Below, piece after piece: positions 1 through 6,035 of a stretch of DNA of 64,000 bases. The position numbers and the translations under genes are program-made. The stretch is taken from contig JASHNT010000015.1 of the NCBI GenBank assembly GCA_030041495.1, positions 1 to 64,000 of the forward strand. The letters run 5' to 3'. Below the pieces are notes generated by a model that did not search any database, was not told where the DNA came from, and saw only the letters and a list, made by a program, of their open reading frames with translations. This DNA is from Bryobacteraceae bacterium. GTDB taxonomy: Bacteria; Acidobacteriota; Terriglobia; Bryobacterales; Bryobacteraceae. Within the stretch, counting starts at the first letter, position 1; each line of letters begins with the position of its first letter.

Positions 1-136
1 TCTGCCAACGGTAGAACACCGTGGGCTGCAGGCCCAGCTCGTCACACAATGCCGAGACCGCTGCTCCTTCCAACAAATGGCGCCTCAGGATGGCGACCTT
101 CTCTTCTGCGGTGTAGTGCTTGCGTTGCTTCTTCAT
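1..136 (-). CDS. IS3-like transposase orfA, N-terminal part (runs off the left edge)
   Basis: On the minus strand an ATG at 136 opens 45 codons beginning MKKQRKHYTAEEKVAILRRH and continuing to the left edge. The run TAEEKVAILRRHLLEG, then CDELGLQPTVFYRWQ, is the helix-turn-helix opening of an IS3-type OrfA transposase, which binds the element ends. A GGAGAGA ribosome binding site lies just upstream at about 141-147. The rest of the gene, including any DDE subunit, is outside the window, so whether the element is intact cannot be judged. The neighbouring IS1595 transposase is divergent and begins about 100 bases away. Confidence 0.75.
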   Translation of the reverse strand, partial: MKKQRKHYTAEEKVAILRRHLLEGAAVSALCDELGLQPTVFYRWQ

Positions 137-244
137 GCGTTCTCTCCGTTATCTTAACGGCGGAACGCTCTCTCCATTTCCAGCTGAGGCGGAACACAGG
201 AAGCAATCCTCTACTTCGCCGATTACGAGAATTGCCGGACGTTC

Positions 245-1150
245 ATGATTGAGGTTCGCTGGCCCGATGGTAAGGTCAAGTGTCCTACCTGCGGTTCCGA
301 GAAGGTAACCTATCTCGCGAATGCCAAGCTGTACAAGTGTTACGGCGATCACCCGAAGCCGAAATTTTCGCTGAAGGTCGGAACCATCTTCGAGGATTCG
401 CCGATTTCGTTGGACAAGTGGCTTGCTGGCCTGTGGCTGCTGGTGAACTGCAAGAACGGAATCAGTTCCTATGAAGTCGCTCGCGATCTGGGCATCTCTC
501 AGAAGTCGGCATGGCACCTTATCCACCGTCTCCGGTTCGCGCTCCATCAAGGCTCGTTTGAAAAGATGCTCTCTGGCCACGTCGAAGTTGACGAAACCTT
601 CATCGGTGGCAAAGCTCGCAATATGCACGCGGATCGCAAAGCGCGGCGCATCACTTCAACCGGAACCAAAGACAAGGTACCCGTGATGGGCATCCTTGAG
701 CGCGGCGGCAAGGTGCGTACGATGGTTGTTCCGAATCGACGGAAGAAGGCGCTTCAGGGCGAAGTCAGAAAGCACGTGGAAGCCGGTTCCGCGCTGTACA
801 GCGATGCGTTGATGTCCTACGCCGGGCTGGATTCAGACTTCGCGCATCAAGTCGTAGATCACGCCGTGGCCTATGTGGACGGCGCTGTACGCACCAATGG
901 ACTCGAAAACTATTGGAGCCTTGTGAAGCGGATGATCGGTGGCACCTACGTTTCGGTCGAGCCTTACCACTTGTTTCGCTACCTCGATGAGCAAGCCTAT
1001 CGCTACAACAATCGCAAGGACGAATCCGGCGAGAAGTTGAACGATTTCGACCGATTCAAAATCGCGGCGTCACAAATTGTTGGCAAGCGCCTTACTTGGA
1101 ACGAAGTCACGGGTAAGGGTCAGGAGTTGCAAACGCGACTGCCTAACTGA
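245..1150 (+). CDS. IS1595-family (ISXO2-like) DDE transposase, probably 5'-truncated
   Basis: The 301-residue product has a zinc-ribbon start (CPTCGS at about residues 14-19), a helix-turn-helix region (YEVARDLGISQKSAWHLIHR) and an ISXO2-type DDE core: VDETFIGGK near residue 118, LYSDALMSY near 190, and NGLENYWSLVKRM near 220. It would cut and paste its own element. The family usually has about 15-20 more N-terminal residues. Matching codons (TQEAILYFADYENC) do continue upstream in frame to a TGA at 185-187, but there is no start codon among them. The real N-terminus was therefore probably lost where this element meets the IS3-like one. ATG 245 is the first possible start. A terminator follows at 1184. 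Confidence 0.85.
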   Translation: MIEVRWPDGKVKCPTCGSEKVTYLANAKLYKCYGDHPKPKFSLKVGTIFEDSPISLDKWLAGLWLLVNCKNGISSYEVARDLGISQKSAWHLIHRLRFALHQGSFEKMLSGHVEVDETFIGGKARNMHADRKARRITSTGTKDKVPVMGILERGGKVRTMVVPNRRKKALQGEVRKHVEAGSALYSDALMSYAGLDSDFAHQVVDHAVAYVDGAVRTNGLENYWSLVKRMIGGTYVSVEPYHLFRYLDEQAYRYNNRKDESGEKLNDFDRFKIAASQIVGKRLTWNEVTGKGQELQTRLPN

Positions 1151-1183
1151 GAAGGAAGCCAAGCGTGAGATGCGCGGCAAGCG

Positions 1184-1221
1184 AAAGGTCAGCTAGCCTT
1201 CGGGCGGCTGGCCTTTTTCTT
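1184..1221 (+). terminator. Intrinsic terminator after the IS1595 transposase
   Basis: A stem GGTCAGC (1187-1193) pairs with GCTGGCC (1207-1213), with one G-T pair. A second CC/GG pairing closes a TTCG loop, and the stem is followed by TTTTTCTTTTT. It lies 34 bases past the transposase stop. It also covers the 3' end of the small minus-strand gene at 1189-1350. Confidence 0.7.
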
Positions 1222-1350
1222 TTTCGGTGCGGAGTTCTTGAACGGACTCGGAGGCATCGCGGACTTGGGGACCGTGAGAACCGCCTTCAGTGCGGTCTTG
1301 AAGCGCGTGAACGCCTCAGGACCTTCGATCATTTCCGTGGCAGGCTTCAT
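1189..1350 (-). CDS. Small basic protein, 53 aa, possible IS passenger
   Basis: The product starts MKPATEMIEGPEAFTRFKTA and ends in a lysine-rich tail (KKKKASRPKAS). The pattern EGPEAFxRFxxAL, then VPKSAMPPSPFK, is familiar from small proteins of unknown function found near transposases, but I cannot assign a role. It follows the 126-aa gene at 1355-1735 by only 4 bases on the same strand, so the two are probably co-transcribed. No strong ribosome binding site is visible, and an earlier in-frame ATG at 1497 overlaps the upstream gene. The basic tail could bind nucleic acid; that is inference. Confidence 0.5.
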   Translation of the reverse strand: MKPATEMIEGPEAFTRFKTALKAVLTVPKSAMPPSPFKNSAPKKKKASRPKAS

Positions 1351-1354
1351 GACT

Positions 1355-1735
1355 TCATGGTTGCACACTCGGTCCGAATTGACTCGCCTCCTGCGCGAGT
1401 CGGCGCTCTCTCGCTTTCTTTTTCTCTTGATGGTACAAAACACCATCTTCGAATAAGAGCTTGGGGTCTGGACGATGGCCAGGAAAGACAGATCCATCAG
1501 GCATTCGGAAGTAGTGAACTTCGGCCACCATTTGGCCGTTTGCGGGATTGATGTATTGAGTCGTTACGCTAACCGCTCCGGGATGTCGTTCAATGACTTC
1601 TGGATACATGGTATCGGGATGCTCTTTGACTAGCTGTTCCTTAAACTCACCCGCCTGCATGCGTTCCCAGTATTTTCCCTTATTGAAGCGATCTTGCATT
1701 TCTTCGATGCTTAGCCTAGGATGGGGGTGGCTCAT
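1355..1735 (-). CDS. Hypothetical protein, 126 aa
   Basis: Starts MSHPHPRLSIEEMQDRFNKG. It is rich in charged residues and has a GHRPDPKLLFEDGVLYHQ segment near its C-terminus that looks like a conserved core (PDPKxLxxDGxLY). There is no signal peptide or membrane segment, so it is probably cytoplasmic. I do not recognise the family. Its ATG (complement of 1733-1735) sits inside the same CATG that gives the start codon of the divergent gene at 1734-2030. An in-frame extension of 34 codons upstream exists but would run across that neighbour. The 53-aa gene follows after 4 bases. Confidence 0.55.
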   Translation of the reverse strand: MSHPHPRLSIEEMQDRFNKGKYWERMQAGEFKEQLVKEHPDTMYPEVIERHPGAVSVTTQYINPANGQMVAEVHYFRMPDGSVFPGHRPDPKLLFEDGVLYHQEKKKARERRLAQEASQFGPSVQP

Positions 1736-2030
1736 GGTCAACGAAAACGAAATTTTCGATGTGGTGATCCGGTATCTCGCCGGGGATCTCGTGCTTGAGG
1801 ACCTTGAGGATTGGTCTGCCGAAGCCTCGATTGACAACTACAACAATCCAGACAAGAAAGCGCAGGCACTGGTTTATTCGATGCGGGGCTTGCTGGCCGA
1901 ACACGAGAACGATGAATCCGAAGAATCGGTAAAAACCGCCATTCTTGAACTAGTGTGGCCTCCGCTAAGCGCATCCGATCAACTCCCCGCGCAATCTGCT
2001 ACAGCGCACTGTACCCTCGCCGCAGCGTGA
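1734..2030 (+). CDS. Hypothetical acidic protein, 98 aa
   Basis: Starts MVNENEIFDVVIRYLAGDLV. The first 75 residues are acidic and look helical (LEDLEDWSAEAS; LLAEHENDESEESVKTAILELVW); the last 20 are low in complexity. A GGGGGTGG motif 4-5 bases before the ATG is a good ribosome binding site and decides the start. The function is unknown. The start codon overlaps the start of the divergent 126-aa gene on one CATG, so the two cannot have separate non-coding leaders. The 3' end overlaps the convergent gene at 1999-2433 by 32 bases. Confidence 0.5.
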   Translation: MVNENEIFDVVIRYLAGDLVLEDLEDWSAEASIDNYNNPDKKAQALVYSMRGLLAEHENDESEESVKTAILELVWPPLSASDQLPAQSATAHCTLAAA

Positions 2031-2433
2031 GCGGAGCGTACCCAATCGGCACTCCATCCAAAAGAACGCGGATTATATAGAATCCCAAATCCCCAAGGTG
2101 CTGAAGTTCAACATCAAAGTTGGTTGTCATGAAATACGTTCGTGGCCCGAACGGATCAATTTGATTCACCAACACGATTGAACTGTCTGCCGAAGCAGCC
2201 ACCACCACGCCATCACTATCAGAGACCATCTGTACGGACAGAATGTGTTGTAAGGCGTCTCCTGGAAATCCGTTGATGATCGACAGCGTCTTAAAGTGGG
2301 CGATGTCGATACCGGGACGAACAGTGAGAATGTTCAGTATTCGAATCGCGCTGAGCAGATTATTTTTTTCTGGAACGACCGCTTCGCAAACGAGCACGTT
2401 TGCCGTAACGGAAGGCATAGTTGGCAGTATCAT
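1999..2433 (-). CDS. DUF6941-like protein, 144 aa
   Basis: Starts MILPTMPSVTANVLVCEAVV. The early block (NVLVCEAVVPEKNNLLSAIRILN) followed by a beta-rich body resembles the DUF6941 family of small unknown proteins; this match is from memory of the pattern only. The body alternates hydrophobic strands, for example FYIIRVLLDGVPIGYAPL near the end. An AAGGAG ribosome binding site 9 bases upstream supports ATG 2433 over the longer frame starting at 2538. No signal peptide is seen. It ends convergently with the 98-aa gene. Confidence 0.5.
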   Translation of the reverse strand: MILPTMPSVTANVLVCEAVVPEKNNLLSAIRILNILTVRPGIDIAHFKTLSIINGFPGDALQHILSVQMVSDSDGVVVAASADSSIVLVNQIDPFGPRTYFMTTNFDVELQHLGDLGFYIIRVLLDGVPIGYAPLTLRRGYSAL

Positions 2434-2541
2434 CGAGCCAAGCTCCTTGACCCGTTTCGCCGCCAGTCCGAAAGATCGGATACGATAGGGATAAACTGAC
2501 CTATCAATCCGTGCCGCAAACACGGGTTGAACACACACTAG

Positions 2542-2568
2542 AAAGCCGCTCTTGCTGGAGCGGCTTTT
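2542..2568. terminator. Bidirectional stem-loop terminator
   Basis: AAAGCCGCTC (2542-2551) and GAGCGGCTTTT (2558-2568) form a perfect 10-bp stem with a 6-base loop and a short T run on the plus strand. It separates the DUF6941-like gene from the primase remnant to its right. On the minus strand the T run is only three bases. Confidence 0.6.
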
Positions 2569-2610
2569 GTGTTTCAGTATACCCCGCTAGCCTGTCACGC
2601 CGTGACTAGC

Positions 2611-3018
2611 TTAGCAGGCTTGGTCAGTCTTGTTAATTATTGCCGTAAGAAGCGTGGTTTTCGCGTTGTTTCCAACCTCTCTCCAAAAGACGAGAGCAGC
2701 CTTCTCGCTTACATCGCCGGTCAGCCCGTACCCGAAGGCCCGCTGCAGGAACCCCACCAGGGCCACGGTCTCCGTCGACAGTGCCGCGTCCGGATTCGCA
2801 CCCATCGCCCACTCAGTAAATTGCAGGAACCGCGGGCACTCCGCGGCCTGGTCGAAGTTGACATGGCATGGCTTAGTGATCAGGAATCCACGATCGTGCG
2901 GTATCAACTCCCCCGTTCGGAGATCAATCGTGCCATTTAGGCAGTCAGTAAATACGGATGCTGGTCCAGATCGCGCGCCCGAGGCCACGATACCCGGCTC
3001 GGTAGAGGTTCGCTGAGC
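2611..3018 (-). pseudogene. P4/D5-type phage-plasmid primase-helicase fragment
   Basis: The translated segment reads TEPGIV, then NGTIDLRTGELIPHDRGFLI, then TKPCHVNFDQAAECPRFLQF, and ends soon after a Walker A-like stretch REVGNNAKTTLLTAI. This order matches the D5_N region and P-loop start of P4-family primases that replicate phages, plasmids and integrative elements. A full protein is several hundred residues longer on both sides. Here the N-terminal primase domain and everything after the P-loop are missing, and only a GTG at 2988 could start it. It is therefore a remnant of an integrated element, which fits the transposase-rich surroundings. The P-loop (GNNAKTT) also departs from the usual GxNGKST. 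Confidence 0.75.
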
Positions 3019-3217
3019 GCCGCCTGAATTGCAGCGTTCGATTATAGGTAAACACTTCGCGAGAGAGCAGTTATTTTACAAACGCTGGATCGTTGGAAAT
3101 CTCGTGCGACCCGGTAGTGGCTTGTAACCGGCGAACTCGTCTGAAGCAATACGCTATATAATCAAGTGTGTTCGGGCCGCTTAAATAGAAACTCCGCTGA
3201 GTACTGCTTGAGGCAAC

Positions 3218-4357
3218 ATGAACAGTCACATCTTGCGAGTTCTGCTGTTGTCGCCCGTCTTCTCCCTCCTGACGATGGCCCAGTCCCTCGAAGGAGTCTG
3301 GCAAGGGAACGTCACGCTGCCGACTGCACCCGAAAGCCGCGCCGCGATCAAAGTCACGCGCACCGACGGCTCTCTCGCGGGCATCCTGTTTCTGTTGGAT
3401 AACGACGCACAACTGCCTGTCGTCAACATCTCTCTGCAAGGCACGACCGTGAAGATGTCGATCGCGGGCATGCCCTATGAAGGTGCGCTGAGTGCTGACG
3501 GCGACTCGATCACCGGCAAGTTGACAAGGGGAGCCGACACCATCCCGATGCCCTTGAAGCGCGCCACACCGGAGACAGCCTGGGAACTGCCGAAGCCGCC
3601 CGCGGTCCTCGCAAAAGATGTCCCGCTGGAATTCGAAGTCTCAACCATCAAACCCGCCCCCGACACCAACATCCCTTCGGGAACTTATAGCCTCGGGACT
3701 AGTGAGTACCAGGCCCACGGAGCCTCGCTGATCTACCTGCTGACCTTCGGCTTCAACATGCACCCCAAACAATTCGTCGGCCTTCCCGGATGGGCGACCT
3801 CCGATCGCTACGAAGTCAACGCCAAGCTTCCTGGAAAAGGCAGACCTACCGACGCCCAATTGCGCATCATGGTCCAGGACTTGGTGAAGGACCGCTTCGG
3901 GATTACCCTCCACATGGAAAAACGCGAACTCTCGGCCTACACGATCAATGTCGGCAAGGGTGGTCTGGCGGGCATCAAGATGACGAGGAGCGAATCTCAG
4001 AGCAGCAATGGCGGCGGCACCTTCGCTGGCTCCGTTCCCGGCACCGGCGTTATGACGATGAACAACTCCACCATGGCCGATATGGCGAGTCTAATGCAAC
4101 GCGTCATGCTCGACCGTCCCGTGGTCGACCAAAGTGGACTCACCGGCCGCTACAACATCGCTCTTAAATGGGCTCCGGACGACTCGCAGTTCATCCAAAT
4201 GAACCTCAGGCTCGCCCCGCCACCTGGAGCCGATCTCGATCCTCTACCCAACCTCGTGACCGCCTTCCAGGAGCAACTCGGCCTGAAGCTGGAATTAACA
4301 AAAGCGCCTGTCGATGTCATCGTCATCGACAAAGTTTCGCGTCCGTCGGAAAACTGA
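3218..4357 (+). CDS. TIGR03435 family secreted protein, 379 aa
   Basis: An N-terminal signal peptide (MNSHILRVLLLSPVFSLLTM, cut near AQS) is followed by a beta-rich domain of about 110 residues. The acidobacterial TIGR03435 region follows: FEVSTIKPAP near residue 135, LPGWATSDRYEVNAK, DRFGITLHMEKRELSAY, RPVVDQSGLTGRYNI near 300, and the closing VDVIVIDKVSRPSEN. The family is expanded in Solibacter-like genomes and has no known reaction; members often sit beside BlaI/BlaR-type regulators. Here a BlaI-type gene is convergent and overlaps the last 35 bases. A -10-like TATAAT lies at 3157-3162, without a clear -35. Confidence 0.85.
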   Translation: MNSHILRVLLLSPVFSLLTMAQSLEGVWQGNVTLPTAPESRAAIKVTRTDGSLAGILFLLDNDAQLPVVNISLQGTTVKMSIAGMPYEGALSADGDSITGKLTRGADTIPMPLKRATPETAWELPKPPAVLAKDVPLEFEVSTIKPAPDTNIPSGTYSLGTSEYQAHGASLIYLLTFGFNMHPKQFVGLPGWATSDRYEVNAKLPGKGRPTDAQLRIMVQDLVKDRFGITLHMEKRELSAYTINVGKGGLAGIKMTRSESQSSNGGGTFAGSVPGTGVMTMNNSTMADMASLMQRVMLDRPVVDQSGLTGRYNIALKWAPDDSQFIQMNLRLAPPPGADLDPLPNLVTAFQEQLGLKLELTKAPVDVIVIDKVSRPSEN

Positions 4358-4700
4358 GTTCCTCGTCCGTCCAGGATTCCTCGGCCACAAGAGCGCTGAC
4401 CATGTGACGCAGGGAGCCGCTGAAAAAGGTCTGCAAGCACTGTTGCAATGCCGTGCGCTTGGCGACGGCCGGTGAGATTGTGGCGGAGTACAGATGGCGA
4501 GCGCCGTCTTGCTGATGCTTCAGGAACCCCTTCTTTTCGAGCCTTGCGATCATGACGCGGACGGCCGACTCGCTGGGCGGGTTCGTAAGGCGCGCGCGGA
4601 TTTCATCCGCCGGTGCGCGATTTTCCAGCGCAAAGACGGCGTTCATGATCTCCCGCTCACGGCGGGTAAGCAAAGCAGGGTTGGTTTTGGGTGGCGGCAT
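4323..4700 (-). CDS. BlaI/MecI/CopY-type transcriptional repressor, 125 aa
   Basis: Starts MPPPKTNPALLTRREREIMN. A winged-helix fold of the BlaI type covers residues 10-80: LTRREREIMNAVFAL, APADEIRARL, SESAVRVMIARLEKKGFL and the wing DGARHLYSA. A C-terminal dimerisation tail (LQQCLQTFFSGSLRHMVSAL, then WTDEEL) follows. Such repressors leave their operators when a membrane protease of the BlaR/M56 type cleaves them. No such sensor is in the window. The target may be the convergent TIGR03435 gene or unlinked genes. The start is set by homology; the same frame stays open far upstream. A candidate operator lies just before the start at 4713-4738. Confidence 0.85.
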   Translation of the reverse strand: MPPPKTNPALLTRREREIMNAVFALENRAPADEIRARLTNPPSESAVRVMIARLEKKGFLKHQQDGARHLYSATISPAVAKRTALQQCLQTFFSGSLRHMVSALVAEESWTDEELSFPTDAKLCR

Positions 4701-4712
4701 CGGAGCGACAGA

Positions 4713-4738
4713 TGTAGCGTACAGCGACACGCGTCGCT
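4713..4738. promoter_or_regulatory. Candidate BlaI operator region
   Basis: TGTA-gcg-TACA (4713-4723) is immediately followed by a perfect inverted repeat, AGCGAC-acgc-GTCGCT (4723-4738). Both lie 13-38 bases upstream of the BlaI-type start codon. BlaI operators are short TGTA/TACA dyads near their own promoter, so autoregulation from here is plausible. This is inferred from sequence only. Confidence 0.35.
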
Positions 4739-4750
4739 CTGTCAAGCCCC

Positions 4751-5173
4751 GGCTTAGCGCGGGAGTTGGAGCAGGTGTTTTGCTTGGAGACCGAGCGGAG
4801 CATCTCGAACGATTGGGTCGTCCGTTACGAGAATCGCTATTTTCAGCTAGACAGGACCAGCGATTATCCACCCCGGCAAGCCAAGGTCGCGGTGTGGGAG
4901 TGGGAGGATGGACGAATTGAGATTCGCTATAAAGGCAAGGCTCGGCCGCACCGGGAGATCGAGCCGCCGCGGCCAGCCGAGCGTGCCATTCGATCGGTTG
5001 GCAAACCGGCACGGCCGTCGCGCTGGAAGCCAGCGGCGAACCATCCCTGGAGGGTCGAAGGGGCGCTGCTGCGAGCCACTGCCCGCAGCACAGGAAGGCA
5101 ACTGGCGGTAGAAGGAAAACAAAGGGACACTTCTAACGGGATAACGAAGGGGACATTTCTTAAAGTGGCTTGA
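4751..5173 (+). pseudogene. C-terminal remnant of an ISNCY/IS481-like transposase
   Basis: The frame reads ARELEQVFCLETERSISNDW, then VVRYENRYFQLDR, then AKVAVWEWEDGRIEIRYKGK. This is the region after the rve integrase core in ISNCY-type transposases (typical pattern: xLEExRxVSNDWVVxYxNRxxQL, then KVxVxEWxDGxIxIxYxG). The catalytic core and N-terminus are absent, and the segment starts abruptly after the BlaI upstream region, so it is not functional. The 3' part (GNGITKGTFLK-like codons) merges into GGGGACATTTC and TTGACA sequence that looks like the element end. A possible start for a short product would be TTG 4766. Confidence 0.65.
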
Positions 5174-5198
5174 CAGTGGGTTCGAGCGCTCTTGATCT
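5170..5198 (+). promoter_or_regulatory. Possible promoter upstream of the sdh operon
   Basis: A consensus -35 TTGACA (5170-5175) is followed by a 17-base spacer and a weak -10, TGATCT (5193-5198). It lies about 40 bases before the first sdh start codon. The -35 overlaps the last codons of the transposase remnant, so the element end may supply half of this promoter. The weak -10 keeps confidence low. Confidence 0.3.
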
Positions 5199-5235
5199 CC
5201 CCCCGCGCACAACGATATCCTGTGATGTTCCCCTC

Positions 5236-6027
5236 ATGTCATCTATCGATGTACCACTCAAACAGGCCGGGTTCGGCCAAACCCTTCGAAAAGACATTTG
5301 GTGGCGGGAGCCGTTGCTGGTCTTTCTCGGCTACGCGATCTTCATCGTCTACGCTACCTGGGCCTGCGCCGCGGGCAACAACTATCTGTACACGGCCAAC
5401 GGCGCGGATTATCTCTCGCCGTTCTATTCGCCCGACCTGTTCACCACGGCACCTTCCTGGTGGCCCACCAGCCTCATTGCGTTTTCAATGGGCTTGATCG
5501 TCCTGCCCTTCCCGGGTCTGTTCCGCTTCACTTGCTACTACTACCGCGGAGCCTATTACAAAGCCTACTGGGCCGACCCGCCCGCTTGCACCGTGGGCGA
5601 GCCGCGCAAGACCTATTGGGGCGAGCGCAAGTTTCCGCTCATCCTGCAAAACGCGCATCGCTGGTTCCTCTACGTCGCGATCTATCTGGTCTTCGATCTT
5701 CTTTACGACGGCTGGCGATCCCTATGGTTCACCGGAGCCGACGGAGCCAAGCACTTCGGCGTCGGCGTGGGTTCGCTGGTCTTGATCCTCAACCCAATCC
5801 TGCTGGGTCTTTACACCTTCGGATGCCATTCCTTCCGGCACCTGATCGGCGGACGGCTGGATGAAATCTCCAAGCACGGGCTTCGCAAGTCCTGCTACGA
5901 CTGCGCTTCAGGCCTTAACAAGCAGCACATGCGCTGGGCCTGGATCAGCATGTTCTTCGTCGGCTTCGCGGATTTGTACGTCCGTTTGTGCTCGATGGGC
6001 ATCTGGACCGATTGGCGGATTTTTTAA
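5236..6027 (+). CDS. sdhC: Succinate dehydrogenase membrane-anchor subunit (SdhC-like), 264 aa incl. stop
   Basis: The protein (MSSIDVPLKQAGFGQTLRKD...) has five predicted membrane segments: around LLVFLGYAIFIVYATW, SLIAFSMGLIVLPFPGL, FLYVAIYLVFDLLYDGW, VGSLVLILNPILLGLYTF and MRWAWISMFFVGFADLY. Histidines close to these segments (NAHRWF, GCHSFRHLIGG, KQHMRW) could ligate haem. It anchors SdhA/SdhB and passes electrons to quinone. Assignment rests on position directly before sdhA (8-base gap) and on topology more than on motif identity; a single five-helix anchor differs from the usual SdhC+SdhD pair. ATG 5236 is chosen because residues before it look non-coding. No clear ribosome binding site is visible. 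Confidence 0.75.
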   Translation: MSSIDVPLKQAGFGQTLRKDIWWREPLLVFLGYAIFIVYATWACAAGNNYLYTANGADYLSPFYSPDLFTTAPSWWPTSLIAFSMGLIVLPFPGLFRFTCYYYRGAYYKAYWADPPACTVGEPRKTYWGERKFPLILQNAHRWFLYVAIYLVFDLLYDGWRSLWFTGADGAKHFGVGVGSLVLILNPILLGLYTFGCHSFRHLIGGRLDEISKHGLRKSCYDCASGLNKQHMRWAWISMFFVGFADLYVRLCSMGIWTDWRIF

Positions 6028-6035
6028 CTCAACCG

